This document shows positions 9,371-20,267 of a stretch of DNA of 64,000 nucleotides, piece by piece. The stretch comes from Thalassotalea euphylliae (GTDB taxonomy: Bacteria; Pseudomonadota; Gammaproteobacteria; Enterobacterales; Alteromonadaceae): NCBI RefSeq assembly GCF_003390335.1, contig NZ_QUOU01000001.1, positions 4,588,001 through 4,652,000 of the forward strand. The letters run 5' to 3'. Made by a program: the position numbers and the translations under genes. The notes beneath the pieces were generated by a model. That model saw only the letters and a list, made by a program, of their open reading frames with translations, ran no database searches and was not told the origin of the DNA. Within the stretch, counting starts at the first letter, position 1; each line of letters opens with the position of its first letter.

Positions 9371-9452
9371 TCGTTAAAGGCAAATCTAGCGAAAGCTAGA
9401 GACGCAAAGTTACCGGTCTAAGGGGAAACCTAGGACAGCGGGACTGCCAAAT
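9371..9452 (+). ncRNA. Cyclic di-GMP-I (GEMM) riboswitch aptamer, no gene behind it
   Basis: The conserved GEMM-I core is present in order: AAGGCAAA, a P2 hairpin TCTAGC-GAAA-GCTAGA with a GNRA tetraloop, the invariant GACGCAAAG, the P3 strand ACCGGTCTAAGG, and the closing GACAGCGGGACTGCC. Class I aptamers bind c-di-GMP and usually control the gene just downstream. Here the next ~190 nt on the + strand contain no start codon with a usable frame, and the following gene is on the - strand. The RNA appears to end at the hairpin at 9544-9563. Confidence 0.9.
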
Positions 9453-9524
9453 TTAGATATAGTGGGGGCTTATCTTTCTTAGCGATCCAGCTAACCTTAT
9501 CTCCTGCGGTATACTTTGCGTGTC

Positions 9525-9533
9525 TTTCCCCTT
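9525..9533 (+). promoter_or_regulatory. Candidate anti-aptamer strand of the c-di-GMP riboswitch
   Basis: TTTCCCCTT here is a perfect 9-nt complement of AAGGGGAAA at 9420-9428, which lies in the P3 arm of the aptamer. The two pairings exclude each other, as expected of an expression platform. The C-rich strand would be free when ligand stabilises P3. Inferred by eye, not folded. Confidence 0.45.
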
Positions 9534-9543
9534 TCTTATCTTT

Positions 9544-9563
9544 CTCTTATACCAAGAGTTTTT
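9544..9563 (+). terminator. Terminator of the riboswitch transcript
   Basis: CTCTT-ATACC-AAGAG followed by five T. The stem is short and A/T-rich, so termination may be partial. It would give a transcript of about 205 nt from the promoter near 9350. Confidence 0.5.
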
Positions 9564-9641
9564 GAACGAATAGAAATAGCGCCTAGCAGCTGCTCAATTC
9601 AATCATCAATCAGCCTGCTTTCGGCGCTAAAGTGCCACTTT

Positions 9642-11426
9642 TTAGCTTTGCTCAGCTAATGCTTGTTTCTGCTGTTGTTCTTTCTGCTGTGCGATGTACT
9701 GAGTAATCACAATCTCTAGCATCGATAATGGCATAGAGCCGTTTGCAAGCAGTTGATCGTGGAACTCGCGCAGATCAAAATCAGTCCCCAACGCTTGCTC
9801 CGCTTCCTGGCGCAGGCGCTTGATCGTTAATTCGCCAATTTTGTACGAAAGCGCTTGCCCAGGCCATGAGATATAACGGTCGATCTCAGTTCTTACATTG
9901 TGTAGCGACAACGCCGTATTACTAGCAAGGAAGTCCATCGCGCGATCGCGTGACCACCCTTTAACATGCATCCCCGTATCGACCACTAAGCGACACGCCC
10001 GCCACATTTCATAAGTCAAACGGCCAAAGTCACTGTAGGGATCTGGATACATGCCCGCTTCAATACCTAAATATTCCGCATACAAGCCCCAACCTTCACC
10101 GAATGCCGAAATATAGGTTTTGTTGCGAAACTCTGGTACATCCCTCATTTCACGGGCAATCGACCCTTGTAAATGATGACCGGGTACTGCCTCATGTAGT
10201 GTTAATGCTGGTAAAACGTATAGTGGACGGCGATCTAAGCGATAGGTGTTGACCCAATAATTGCCCGGTTGATCATCACGCGAAGGACCAGAGTAACGAC
10301 CCGTTGTATATTTAGGTGCAATATTCGCTGGTACTTCAATGACACCGTATGGTGTGCGCGGTAGCGTTTTAAACAAGCTCGGTAACTTGGCATCCATTTG
10401 CTTGGCAAGAAATGAAGCTTCTTTGAGCAATTGCTCCGGTGTCGTTGCGTAGAATTGCGGGTCTGTGCGCAGGAACTCAACAAAATCGGCGAACGAGCCT
10501 TCAAAGCCTAATCTTGCAATAATCGCATTCATCTCAGCACGAATGCGTTTGACTTCGGCTAAACCAATTTGATGCACTTCATCCGCGGTCATTTCCAGGG
10601 TGGTAAAGTGTTTTACGCGATTCGCATAAAACGCTTCGCCATTAGGCAAGCTGCTGGCGGCAATATTTTGTCGCGCGTTTGGTTGATACTCGCCAACCAT
10701 AAAGTCATAGAAGGCTTGATAGCTTGGAAATACTTGCTCTGTTATTGATTTGACGGCTGCTGCGCGCAATGTTTCTTTTTGTGCATCGCTCAAGTGTTTG
10801 GGCATAGCGACAAATGGCTGGTAGTAAGCGCTTTCGGTGACATCATCTTTGATAAATGCGGCAATAGACTCTTCAAACCCTTGCAAAACCACTTGAGGTT
10901 GGGTGTAACCTTGCGCCAAACCTTCGCGCATCCACGCCATTTGCTGATCAAAGTAGCGTGGGATTTGCGCAAGTCGACTGAGGTAATCTTGATAGTCTTG
11001 CTCTGTTTTAAAGCTCACCATCCGATTGATAAAGCTAATATATGCGTGAAAACCTGATTCGGCGGTGATCGGCATTAAGTACTCTTTGTTGAGGTAGTAA
11101 TCTGCTTGATTTTGCATCCGATATTGCAGTACCGACCAGTTAATACGGTTGGCATCGTCGAGTGCCTCTGTGTCAATCGCGTTCACTTTCGCCAGTATCG
11201 ATGATAATGCTTGATGGTTAGCCGCAAGTGTTGCCGCACTTAAATCCGGCAGCTCACGATTACTTTTGCCAACTTCTGGCTTGTTAAACGGGCTACTCTG
11301 TTGCTCGTATGCTTGGTATTCGTCAATCAGGTTCGCGAGTGCTTGATTGGCGTCTAGCTTGGTTTCTGGAGTGGTATGGCTACATGCAGTAAGCATCAAT
11401 GCCATGGCAAAAATGAGGTATTTCAT
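9642..11426 (-). CDS. DUF885 family lipoprotein, putative metallopeptidase
   Basis: The frame is open much further upstream, but the ATG at 11426 begins a classical lipoprotein signal (MKYLIFAMALMLTACS), so the mature protein should be lipid-anchored at Cys16. The rest matches the DUF885 family, including the metal-binding-type motif LHEAVPGHHLQG with following helix, and the C-terminal GWSRDRAMDFL and YKIGELTIKRLRQEAEQALG segments. DUF885 proteins are considered zinc-dependent peptidases or carboxypeptidase-like enzymes; the substrate is unknown. No good Shine-Dalgarno precedes 11426. At 594 aa it is full length for the family. It stands alone, with the riboswitch RNA running toward its 3' end. 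Confidence 0.85.
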   Translation of the reverse strand: MKYLIFAMALMLTACSHTTPETKLDANQALANLIDEYQAYEQQSSPFNKPEVGKSNRELPDLSAATLAANHQALSSILAKVNAIDTEALDDANRINWSVLQYRMQNQADYYLNKEYLMPITAESGFHAYISFINRMVSFKTEQDYQDYLSRLAQIPRYFDQQMAWMREGLAQGYTQPQVVLQGFEESIAAFIKDDVTESAYYQPFVAMPKHLSDAQKETLRAAAVKSITEQVFPSYQAFYDFMVGEYQPNARQNIAASSLPNGEAFYANRVKHFTTLEMTADEVHQIGLAEVKRIRAEMNAIIARLGFEGSFADFVEFLRTDPQFYATTPEQLLKEASFLAKQMDAKLPSLFKTLPRTPYGVIEVPANIAPKYTTGRYSGPSRDDQPGNYWVNTYRLDRRPLYVLPALTLHEAVPGHHLQGSIAREMRDVPEFRNKTYISAFGEGWGLYAEYLGIEAGMYPDPYSDFGRLTYEMWRACRLVVDTGMHVKGWSRDRAMDFLASNTALSLHNVRTEIDRYISWPGQALSYKIGELTIKRLRQEAEQALGTDFDLREFHDQLLANGSMPLSMLEIVITQYIAQQKEQQQKQALAEQS

Positions 11427-11684
11427 CACGTTAATCGCTTGTGTTATTAGTATTGTGGAGGCTCTTTGTTTTTTCATTTTACCCGTCAACTCATCTGTTG
11501 CAACTAACCCCTTGCAACTAGCTTCGCAAACGAGCAGCCACTGTTTTAGCATCATCATTGTTGAAATTGTATGCAATTTTTTACTTAATTACGTTATTTA
11601 CCAACAAAAGTTGCGTTCAAGGCTAGAAGTTTACAAGGAATTTAGCCAGAATGGCGGAGCAGTTAGATTAGTTGGGGTGAATCA

Positions 11685-12698
11685 TTGAAGCACCATGATT
11701 CCGTAGCACAAGCACAAGTTAAAATGGCGAAAGCCGCAAAGCTGTTAGCGCAGTGGAAATTACCGGTAACCCCAATAAATTACGCTATTGCTTATGAGTA
11801 TATTTGTGAGAAAAACACACCGCTGATCACCAAAATAGATCAGCACTTGTTCACTTATGGCCGTTTAGATAACTTTCTGTTTGAGCAGCTTTATCGAGAG
11901 TATGTGCTTGGTCAAAACAACCTGCGTGATGAAATGTTTGACGAAGTGAAACAGCTCACCGCCGATCTCAGTGAAACCTGCCAAACTTCTACGCAACAAA
12001 GTTCACAATTGCTATCTACGCTAGACAACAATGTCGCGACTCTCCAAAGTGGTAATGACGCTGAGACGGAACAAGCACTTGCTAATTTAACCCAAACCGT
12101 TGAGCAGCTAAGAGAGCAACAACGCGCGCTTATCGAAAAATTGACCGCGTCAGAGCAAAATGCCAAAAACCTGTATCAAGAATTCAATGCCGCTCGTCGC
12201 GAAATTTACCTCGACCCCGTCACTAAGCTGTTTAATCACAAAGCACTTAACAAACACTTTGATGCTTGGCTGACAGACTCTCCCGATCGTCAAATTGCCG
12301 CGCTTGTTGTCAGTGTTGACGAATTCAACCGCTTTAGCGATAAATTCGGCTCGCTAATTGGTGATGTGATTTTGTCGAAAATCGCCAATAAAGTCAGTAA
12401 TTATGTTGGAGAAAGCGGCTTGCCAGTGCGCACCGGCAATGAGGAATTTCTGATTTTATTGCCAGATGTGGAAATGGGTATCGCAGGTGAAATTGCCGAA
12501 AAAATACGTCAAGGTGTCGAGCGAATTCGCTTTATCAGTAGCAAATCAGGCATTCGCCTACCACAAATGACCATTTCGCTCGGTGTGAGCGAGTTTCAAC
12601 AAAGAGAAACCTTACAAAGCCTGATTAATCGCACAAAAAAAGCGCTGTCTGATGCGCAACGTCAAGGGCAAAATCAAGTATCCATGTTATCGGCTTAG
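11685..12698 (+). CDS. GGDEF-domain protein with non-canonical GNEEF motif
   Basis: The N-terminal ~165 residues contain a helical domain (AKLLAQWKLPVTPINYAIAY) and a coiled-coil stretch (about 75-165). The C-terminal GGDEF domain begins IYLDPVTKLFNHKALN and carries RTGNEEFLILLP where active diguanylate cyclases have GG(D/E)EF; the second glycine is Asn. This may lower or abolish cyclase activity. No TM segment, so it is cytoplasmic. The chosen TTG start has GGGG seven bases upstream; an alternative is the internal Met at codon 14. Alone on the + strand between two - strand genes. Confidence 0.85.
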   Translation: MKHHDSVAQAQVKMAKAAKLLAQWKLPVTPINYAIAYEYICEKNTPLITKIDQHLFTYGRLDNFLFEQLYREYVLGQNNLRDEMFDEVKQLTADLSETCQTSTQQSSQLLSTLDNNVATLQSGNDAETEQALANLTQTVEQLREQQRALIEKLTASEQNAKNLYQEFNAARREIYLDPVTKLFNHKALNKHFDAWLTDSPDRQIAALVVSVDEFNRFSDKFGSLIGDVILSKIANKVSNYVGESGLPVRTGNEEFLILLPDVEMGIAGEIAEKIRQGVERIRFISSKSGIRLPQMTISLGVSEFQQRETLQSLINRTKKALSDAQRQGQNQVSMLSA

Positions 12699-12709
12699 CT
12701 TTCTCTAGT

Positions 12710-13045
12710 TTAAGTACCACCAGACAGTAAATGATGAAGTTCAGTCAAGATAAGTAACTCGCTGTCTGATTCTGCCGCTAGCCAACACGATTGGCTATAC
12801 ACCTCAAAATTTAAGACAAAATAGCCATTCTGCCCTGCGAGCTGGAGACTAAAGCGCACATTGTGGCGGTCGGCTCCGGGGATGTTTTCCAGCACGCGAG
12901 CATTATCCAACCTATCCAATACCCGCTGGGTTAATGGTGTAAAATCTTCTTCATCAAACTCACCGTCAAAGCGAATATCGAGATGATCATCGCGCTGCCA
13001 TACGGCTGAAATAGCAAGCGATGATGATGGCGTTAACTGCTGCAT
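12710..13045 (-). CDS. Small hypothetical protein coupled to selO (111 aa)
   Basis: A soluble protein without signal peptide: an N-terminal beta-rich segment (DHLDIRFDGEFDEEDF), a middle segment NVRFSLQLAGQNGYFVLNFEVYSQSCW, and a helical end. It may belong to the small uncharacterised family DUF3630, but I cannot confirm this without a profile search. The ATG at 13045 lies inside the last codons of selO (13-nt overlap in another frame), indicating translational coupling and probably a related role. The GTG at 13069 is the alternative start. Confidence 0.7.
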   Translation of the reverse strand: MQQLTPSSSLAISAVWQRDDHLDIRFDGEFDEEDFTPLTQRVLDRLDNARVLENIPGADRHNVRFSLQLAGQNGYFVLNFEVYSQSCWLAAESDSELLILTELHHLLSGGT

Positions 13046-14523
13046 GATATGTCCAAATGCTTCCCCCACTCTGGCGCTGGCTGAGCATATTGCTCAGCAT
13101 CTGCTTGCTCTTCAAATGGGCTTTGTAAAATGTCTTGTAGGCGCTCAATTTCGCTGTAATCGCCTTGCTCTGCTTGCCTAATCGCCTGCTGCGCTAAGTA
13201 GTTACGCAAGATAAACTTGGCGTTATGCTGGTTTTGAATTTGCTGGCGGGCATTATCTGTCATGTCGTCGTCCGCCAGTCGTTGGCGATACTTTTTCAGC
13301 CACTCAACAACCACTTGTTTATCGCTAAAATGCGCCAACAAGTCTTGGCAATGCTGATTATCACTATCATCGATAAATACCTGATTCAGCTGTCGAAAGC
13401 TCACAGTGTAATCTGCTTTTTGCTTGGCCAGTAGTGTTAACCACTCCCCTAACAACACCTGATCTTCATCTTGCCATGTTACCAACCCAAGCTTTCGCTG
13501 CATTAACGAAATGTAGTGCTGCACGAATATTGGCTCATATTGGCTCAGCGCTGCGCGAATTTCTTCGGTCGATAACCAATCAGAAAACGTGATAGCCAGC
13601 GCATTCAAATTCCATAAACCAATGCTTGGCTGCTGGTCAAACGCGTAGCGACCGGTATGATCGGAATGATTGCAGATAAAACTAGGTTGATAGTCATCGA
13701 GAAAGCCAAACGGGCCATAGTCGATGGTCAGGCCGAGGATCGACATATTGTCAGTATTCATAACCCCATGCGCAAAGCCATGCACTTGCCATTTAGCAAT
13801 TAACATCGCAGTTGCTTGCACAATCGCCGCCAGCATGGCTTTGTGTGGGTTTTCCTCGGTTAAACACTCAGGAAAGTATTCGGCTAAACAGAAATCCGCT
13901 AACTGGTTAAGTTCATCTTTTTTCCCTCGATGAAACCAATATTCGAAATGACCAAAACGCAGGTAACTCGGCGATGTTCGTGTCATGATCGCGCCCTTTT
14001 CTACGCGCTCGCGATAAACATCGTGCTCACTACCGATAATACATAGCGCCCGTGTGGTGGGAATATCAAGCGCTGCCATCGCCTCACTGGCAAGGAATTC
14101 GCGAATGCAAGAGCGCAGCACCGCCCTGCCATCGCCCATACGAGAAAACGGCGTTTCCCCTGCCCCTTTTAGCTGGACATCTAATCGCTGGCCAGACTGA
14201 GCAACTATTTCGCCAAGGCTAATGGCCCGCCCGTCACCTAATTGCGGCACGTATTGGCCAAATTGGTGACCGCTGTAGACTTGCGCATGAAAATAGCCAC
14301 CTTTAGGTAATACCTTGCCAGCAAAAACATCAACAAAATTAGTTTGATGTAAATCATCTTTTGCAATGCCAAGCTCTGCTAGCATAGCGTCACTGGTCGC
14401 CACCAAATGTGAATTCACTAAAGGAGTCGGCGATACAGGTCGATAAATAAAAGGTAAATGCTTGATAAGTCGATTGTCGAAATTAAACGCAATTGGCTCG
14501 GACATCGTAATTACTTGAGTCAT
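13033..14523 (-). CDS. selO: Protein adenylyltransferase SelO (YdiU family)
   Basis: SelO is a pseudokinase-fold enzyme that transfers AMP from ATP to Ser/Thr/Tyr of proteins, linked to redox homeostasis. Diagnostic segments are LKGAGETPFSRMGDGRA with the following arginine-rich helix, and HGVMNTDNMSILGLTIDYGP, which holds the metal and catalytic Asn/Asp residues. The C-terminus is ISCSS; this Cys lies in the region where eukaryotic SelO carries selenocysteine. At 496 aa it is close to E. coli YdiU (478). MTQ at 14523 is used; MSEP six codons later (14505) is equally possible, as neither has a clear SD. Confidence 0.95.
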   Translation of the reverse strand: MTQVITMSEPIAFNFDNRLIKHLPFIYRPVSPTPLVNSHLVATSDAMLAELGIAKDDLHQTNFVDVFAGKVLPKGGYFHAQVYSGHQFGQYVPQLGDGRAISLGEIVAQSGQRLDVQLKGAGETPFSRMGDGRAVLRSCIREFLASEAMAALDIPTTRALCIIGSEHDVYRERVEKGAIMTRTSPSYLRFGHFEYWFHRGKKDELNQLADFCLAEYFPECLTEENPHKAMLAAIVQATAMLIAKWQVHGFAHGVMNTDNMSILGLTIDYGPFGFLDDYQPSFICNHSDHTGRYAFDQQPSIGLWNLNALAITFSDWLSTEEIRAALSQYEPIFVQHYISLMQRKLGLVTWQDEDQVLLGEWLTLLAKQKADYTVSFRQLNQVFIDDSDNQHCQDLLAHFSDKQVVVEWLKKYRQRLADDDMTDNARQQIQNQHNAKFILRNYLAQQAIRQAEQGDYSEIERLQDILQSPFEEQADAEQYAQPAPEWGKHLDISCSS

Positions 14524-14553
14524 AGTAAGTGTTTACATAATACTAAAAAATCT

Positions 14554-14582
14554 AGGACAACTTAGGTCTTTTTCCATATAAT
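14554..14582 (+). promoter_or_regulatory. Probable promoter of the cytochrome c gene
   Basis: TATAAT at 14577-14582 with AGGACA 17 bp upstream (14554-14559). The -10 is perfect and the -35 is partial. It lies 45 nt before the ATG. Confidence 0.5.
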
Positions 14583-14627
14583 CGACTAAGGCTCAGAAAA
14601 ATCTAATCATTAAGAGAGACAGACATT

Positions 14628-14927
14628 ATGAAAAAAATGACTCTTGCTATTGCAACTGCAGCAATGATGGTAGCTCCAGCATTCGCGGGCGACGTTGCAG
14701 CGGGTAAAGCAAAATCAGCAATGTGTGCAGCTTGTCACGGCGCAGAAGGTATTTCTGCTATTCCAATGTACCCTAACCTTGCTGGCCAAAAAGAAGCTTA
14801 CATTGCAAAGCAATTAAAAGATTTCAAATCTGGCGCACGTAAAGATCCAGTAATGGCTCCTATGGCGATGGGCCTAACTGATGCAGATATGGCTAACCTA
14901 GCTGCATACTACGCTAGCCTTAAATAA
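14628..14927 (+). CDS. Periplasmic monoheme cytochrome c (class I, c4-half-like)
   Basis: A 99-aa precursor with a clear signal peptide ([20 protein letters not shown], cleavage before GDVAAG). The mature protein has one haem site CAACH and a distal Met candidate in [12 protein letters not shown]. It resembles a single domain of cytochrome c4 (compare [20 protein letters not shown] with the tetraheme protein at 27654-28886), so it is probably a soluble electron carrier to a terminal oxidase or peroxidase. Promoter and terminator are both present, so it is a monocistronic unit. Confidence 0.92.
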   Translation: MKKMTLAIATAAMMVAPAFAGDVAAGKAKSAMCAACHGAEGISAIPMYPNLAGQKEAYIAKQLKDFKSGARKDPVMAPMAMGLTDADMANLAAYYASLK

Positions 14928-14949
14928 GCATTTGCTTTGGGCTTAGCAG

Positions 14950-14979
14950 AAGCGCTCATTTGAGCGCTTTTTGTTTTTC
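14950..14979 (+). terminator. Intrinsic terminator of the cytochrome c gene
   Basis: AGCGCTCA (14951-14958) pairs perfectly with TGAGCGCT (14961-14968), then TTTTGTTTTT. A textbook Rho-independent terminator 22 nt after the stop codon. Confidence 0.9.
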
Positions 14980-15001
14980 TAAGACCTTATAAATCAAAAC
15001 C

Positions 15002-16699
15002 TTACTCTATCAATAGCTGCGCAATATAGTAGTTTTTTTCCCACTGAATACCTGTCGCCCCCTGCGGTAATTCAAATGTTTGCCAATCTGTTGTCAGCGC
15101 AAACTTTTGCTGATCAGCTGCTACATCACCAGTAAACTTCGCCGGAATTGCCATGGTAAAACCAGCCACCACATGACGCCAACGGGCTTTAAATTCGCCG
15201 TCCATTAGTCGATATTCCAACACGGGAATACGGCTGTCGCGCAGGTACTGATCAAAAAACTTATTAAGCTCTAGTCCAGATTGCTCAGCGATATAGTTTT
15301 CAACTTGCTCGGTAGTAACGGTTTGATGGTAAAAAACTTTGTTTAAACCACGTAAGATCTCACGCCATTTGCTATCGTCATTAAGCAGTTGGCGCAGCGT
15401 ATGCAGCATATTCGCACCTTTGGGGTAAATATCATACGAACCCACTTGATGTTGGTGATAAGTCCCTATCATTGGCTTATCATTGCGAATATTCTGGCGT
15501 TGTCCACGCAAGTACTCAGCCCCTGCCGCTTTGCCATAGTGATATTCAACAAACAAACCTTCAGCGTAAGTGGTAAAGCTCTCTTGTATCCATAAATCAG
15601 CGACATCCTTAGCCGTGATACTGTTGGCAAACCATTCGTGTGCGGTTTCGTGAACAATCAAAAAATCCCACTTTAAGCCCCAACCTGTCTCGCTGAGATC
15701 ACGCCCTTTGTAGCCTTGCTGATAGTTATTGCCATAAGTGACTGAGCTTTGATGCTCCATGCCAAGATACGGGGCTTCAACCAGCTTGTAGCTGTCTTGA
15801 TAAAACGGATATGGGCCAAACCAGTGCTCTAGCGCTTCAATGGTTCGCTTTGCATCACCAAAATGCACTCGCGCTTTTTCTTCGTTAGCACGCAGCACGT
15901 AATAGTCCATATCTAGCACACCATTTTCACCTTGATATTGCTCCGCAAAATTAACGTAATCAGCAATATTGATATTCACACCGTAGTTATTAATAGGATT
16001 GATAACGCGCCAGTGGAAAACTCGACTATCCCCTTGATCTTCAATGTTAATTAAGCGGCCATTAGAGACATTAAACAAAGGTCTTGGCACTTCAATCAAC
16101 ATATCAATACCGCGATCGGGTTCGTCGTAACCGTGATCTTTATTCGGCCACCAAATACTGGCACCAATCCCTTGGTTTGAGGAGGCAATAAAAGGCATGC
16201 CATCTTCATCTTCCGACCAAGTGATACCGCCATCCCAAGGGGCATTTTTCGCTTCATGAGGTTGACCCGAAAAGGTCAAAGTTAACTGATATTCCTGACC
16301 TATTTGCTGTGGCTCGTTTGGCGAAATAAAATAACTGTAACCTTCTTGACGAATCGCTAAGGATTGCCCTGCTTGCACAGCAGCTTCAAGCTTCATAGGT
16401 GCTTGTAGCTCAACTTGCAATTCTTTCGCACTATCAATCACTTGATAGGTTATGACGTTTTCGCCAGTAAAAGATCGGTCACCAATATCGACGGCCAGCG
16501 ACAGCTGATAGTGTTTAACATCCCACCATGCACGTTCCGGTGTGATTGCGCCGCGCAAATGCTGTTGTCTTTGTTCACTAATGTCAGGCGTATTTGGCTT
16601 GGCTTTTTTGATTTCGCTCGGCTGCTGGGCATTAACTTGATGACTGGTCAGCACGAGTAAGGCACTCGCTGTCGTTGATAACCATTTGTTGGACATCAT
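15002..16699 (-). CDS. M1 family zinc metallopeptidase (exported)
   Basis: A gluzincin aminopeptidase-like protein with a signal peptide (about residues 1-24, ending SHQVNA), so probably periplasmic. The zinc site is complete: HETAHEWF with the third ligand Glu in LWIQESFTTYAEG, the M1 spacing HEXXH-(18)-E. The substrate/exopeptidase region is PYLGMEHQSSVTYGNNY, a variant of the GxMEN motif (GMEHQS), so classical aminopeptidase specificity is uncertain. At 565 aa it lacks the long C-terminal helical domain of PepN. Monocistronic; substrates unknown. Confidence 0.9.
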   Translation of the reverse strand: MMSNKWLSTTASALLVLTSHQVNAQQPSEIKKAKPNTPDISEQRQQHLRGAITPERAWWDVKHYQLSLAVDIGDRSFTGENVITYQVIDSAKELQVELQAPMKLEAAVQAGQSLAIRQEGYSYFISPNEPQQIGQEYQLTLTFSGQPHEAKNAPWDGGITWSEDEDGMPFIASSNQGIGASIWWPNKDHGYDEPDRGIDMLIEVPRPLFNVSNGRLINIEDQGDSRVFHWRVINPINNYGVNINIADYVNFAEQYQGENGVLDMDYYVLRANEEKARVHFGDAKRTIEALEHWFGPYPFYQDSYKLVEAPYLGMEHQSSVTYGNNYQQGYKGRDLSETGWGLKWDFLIVHETAHEWFANSITAKDVADLWIQESFTTYAEGLFVEYHYGKAAGAEYLRGQRQNIRNDKPMIGTYHQHQVGSYDIYPKGANMLHTLRQLLNDDSKWREILRGLNKVFYHQTVTTEQVENYIAEQSGLELNKFFDQYLRDSRIPVLEYRLMDGEFKARWRHVVAGFTMAIPAKFTGDVAADQQKFALTTDWQTFELPQGATGIQWEKNYYIAQLLIE

Positions 16700-16881
16700 T
16701 TTTTTAACTCTTCGCTCTGAGAATATGAGCGATATTGTGCGTTGCTAACCAGTTGAAGGCAAGCTATGGGTAAAGTGAGTTTATTGCCGATGGGATAAAT
16801 CTGGCGCTTGCACAAAGTTAAAATTCTTGTAAGACTAAAAAGCATCTGAGCAAGCTAGTTAAAGTTAAGTTGCTCAGCGAA

Positions 16882-16963
16882 CTTGTCGGAGTGCCATAGG
16901 GCTGAGATCGCGAAAGCGGGATCCGTAGAACCTGATCAGCGTAATTGCTGCGAAGGGAACAAG
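16882..16963 (+). ncRNA. TPP (THI-box) riboswitch controlling the thi operon
   Basis: The conserved THI elements are present: CTTGTCGGAGTGCC, the pyrimidine-binding GGGCTGAGATCGCGAAAGC, CCGTAGAACCTGATCAG and GCGAAGGGAACAAG, with P1 closed by CTTGT/ACAAG. It binds thiamine diphosphate and reduces expression when thiamine is plentiful. It is 124 nt upstream of thiC. Downstream, CAACACAA (near 16966) can pair with TTGTGTTG (near 17021), and AGCAGTAG with CTACTG, giving an extended hairpin likely to be part of the expression platform. There is no strong U tract, so whether control is by termination or translation is open. Confidence 0.95.
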
Positions 16964-17077
16964 CGCAACACAAACTCAATATCATGATTAGCAGTAGATA
17001 ATTTTAGGCTACTGGCTGCTTGTGTTGTTCTCGTCATACCTAGTCAACTCCGCCGAATATAATTCATTATTATCTAG

Positions 17078-19066
<1,989 letters not shown>

Positions 19067-19071
19067 ACACA

Positions 19072-20247
19072 GTGGCCAATATCGCAATTGTTGGCGCCGG
19101 GCTGCTAGGTCGTTTAATGGCCTGGCAGCTAAGCCTAGCCTGTAACGAGCACAATAACGCACACCAGATCAGCCTGTACGATCAAGACGCCATTGACGGT
19201 CAGCAGAGCGCCGCTTACACCGCTGCGGGCTTGCTTACCCCTTATGGCGAGTCGTTGAGCTGTGAGCCAGAGCTTGTCGCCATGGGCGAGGCAGCACTAG
19301 CCATGTGGCCTGAATTACTCGGCGAACTTACCAGCCCAGTGGATTTTCAAGCGCATGGTTCAATTTGCGTTAGCCACCGCGCTGACCAAGGTGACTATGA
19401 GCGCTTTACACGCCATATCAGCCTGCAGTATCCGCAAGCTCAGCTTCAATTGCTGAGCAAAAGTGAACTCGCAAAGCAGGCACCCGCACTAGCGGAGCGC
19501 TTTGAAAACGGTGCATATTTGCAAGGGGAAGGCTGTATTGATAACCATCAGCTGCTTAATGCATTGGCGAGTGCGCTTAAAGCAAATGATACAGTCAACT
19601 GGCATGAGCAAACTCAAGTGCTGGCGGTATCTCCGTTCCAAGTGCGTACCGATTCAGGTACTAAGCAATTTGACTTGGTCATTGATTGTCGTGGTATTGG
19701 TGCAAGTGCCATTCATAGCCGAGCTAGTGCCAATGCCGATACCAATATCGAAGATCAGGGAGCACTGCCGATGTTAAGGCCAGTGCGCGGTGAGGTCATA
19801 CGAGTATATGCGCCAGAAGTCGAATTATCGCTGCCAGTACGTTTAATGCACCCAAGGTACAAGCTCTACATCGCCCCGAAAGCCAATCATGAGTACGTGA
19901 TTGGTGCGACGGAAATAGAGAGTGGCGCAACGGGTAAAGTCACAGTGCAATCGGCACTTGAACTGCTTTCTGCCTTGTATAGCCTACACCCAGGCTTTGC
20001 CGAGGCGCAGATTATTGAGCAGCTCAGCCACAGCCGCCCAGCATTTGCCGACAATCGACCACAAGCAAGAAGCCAATCAGGGCTGATCCAACTGAACGGC
20101 CTATATCGCCACGGTTATTTGCTCGCGCCAGTGATGTTAGCAACGGGCTTACACTTGGTGGCTCAGCAAATTAATACGGCTAAAAGTAGCAAGTCCTCTA
20201 AATCAGTGCCGCCAGCGTTTTTCGAGTCGCTATACGCTGACACCTGA
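19072..20247 (+). CDS. thiO: FAD-dependent glycine oxidase
   Basis: ThiO oxidises glycine to iminoglycine, the nitrogen donor for the thiazole ring. The Rossmann FAD-binding motif is at the N-terminus (IAIVGAGLLGRLMAW) and the DAO fold is supported by the AAGLLTPYGES segment and the C-terminal GLYRHGYLLAPVMLATG. The start is GTG five bases after the thiC stop, with AAGGTAA overlapping the thiC end, so translation is coupled. 391 aa, slightly longer than typical (about 370). Its presence shows an aerobic ThiO route rather than the ThiH tyrosine lyase route. Confidence 0.92.
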   Translation: MANIAIVGAGLLGRLMAWQLSLACNEHNNAHQISLYDQDAIDGQQSAAYTAAGLLTPYGESLSCEPELVAMGEAALAMWPELLGELTSPVDFQAHGSICVSHRADQGDYERFTRHISLQYPQAQLQLLSKSELAKQAPALAERFENGAYLQGEGCIDNHQLLNALASALKANDTVNWHEQTQVLAVSPFQVRTDSGTKQFDLVIDCRGIGASAIHSRASANADTNIEDQGALPMLRPVRGEVIRVYAPEVELSLPVRLMHPRYKLYIAPKANHEYVIGATEIESGATGKVTVQSALELLSALYSLHPGFAEAQIIEQLSHSRPAFADNRPQARSQSGLIQLNGLYRHGYLLAPVMLATGLHLVAQQINTAKSSKSSKSVPPAFFESLYADT

Positions 20248-20267
20248 AACAGTACCAGAGCAAAAAA

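Noticed and set aside
16960..17035. Classical Rho-independent terminator as the TPP expression platform
   Set aside because: The extended hairpin is plausible but lacks a U run, so termination cannot be asserted from sequence.
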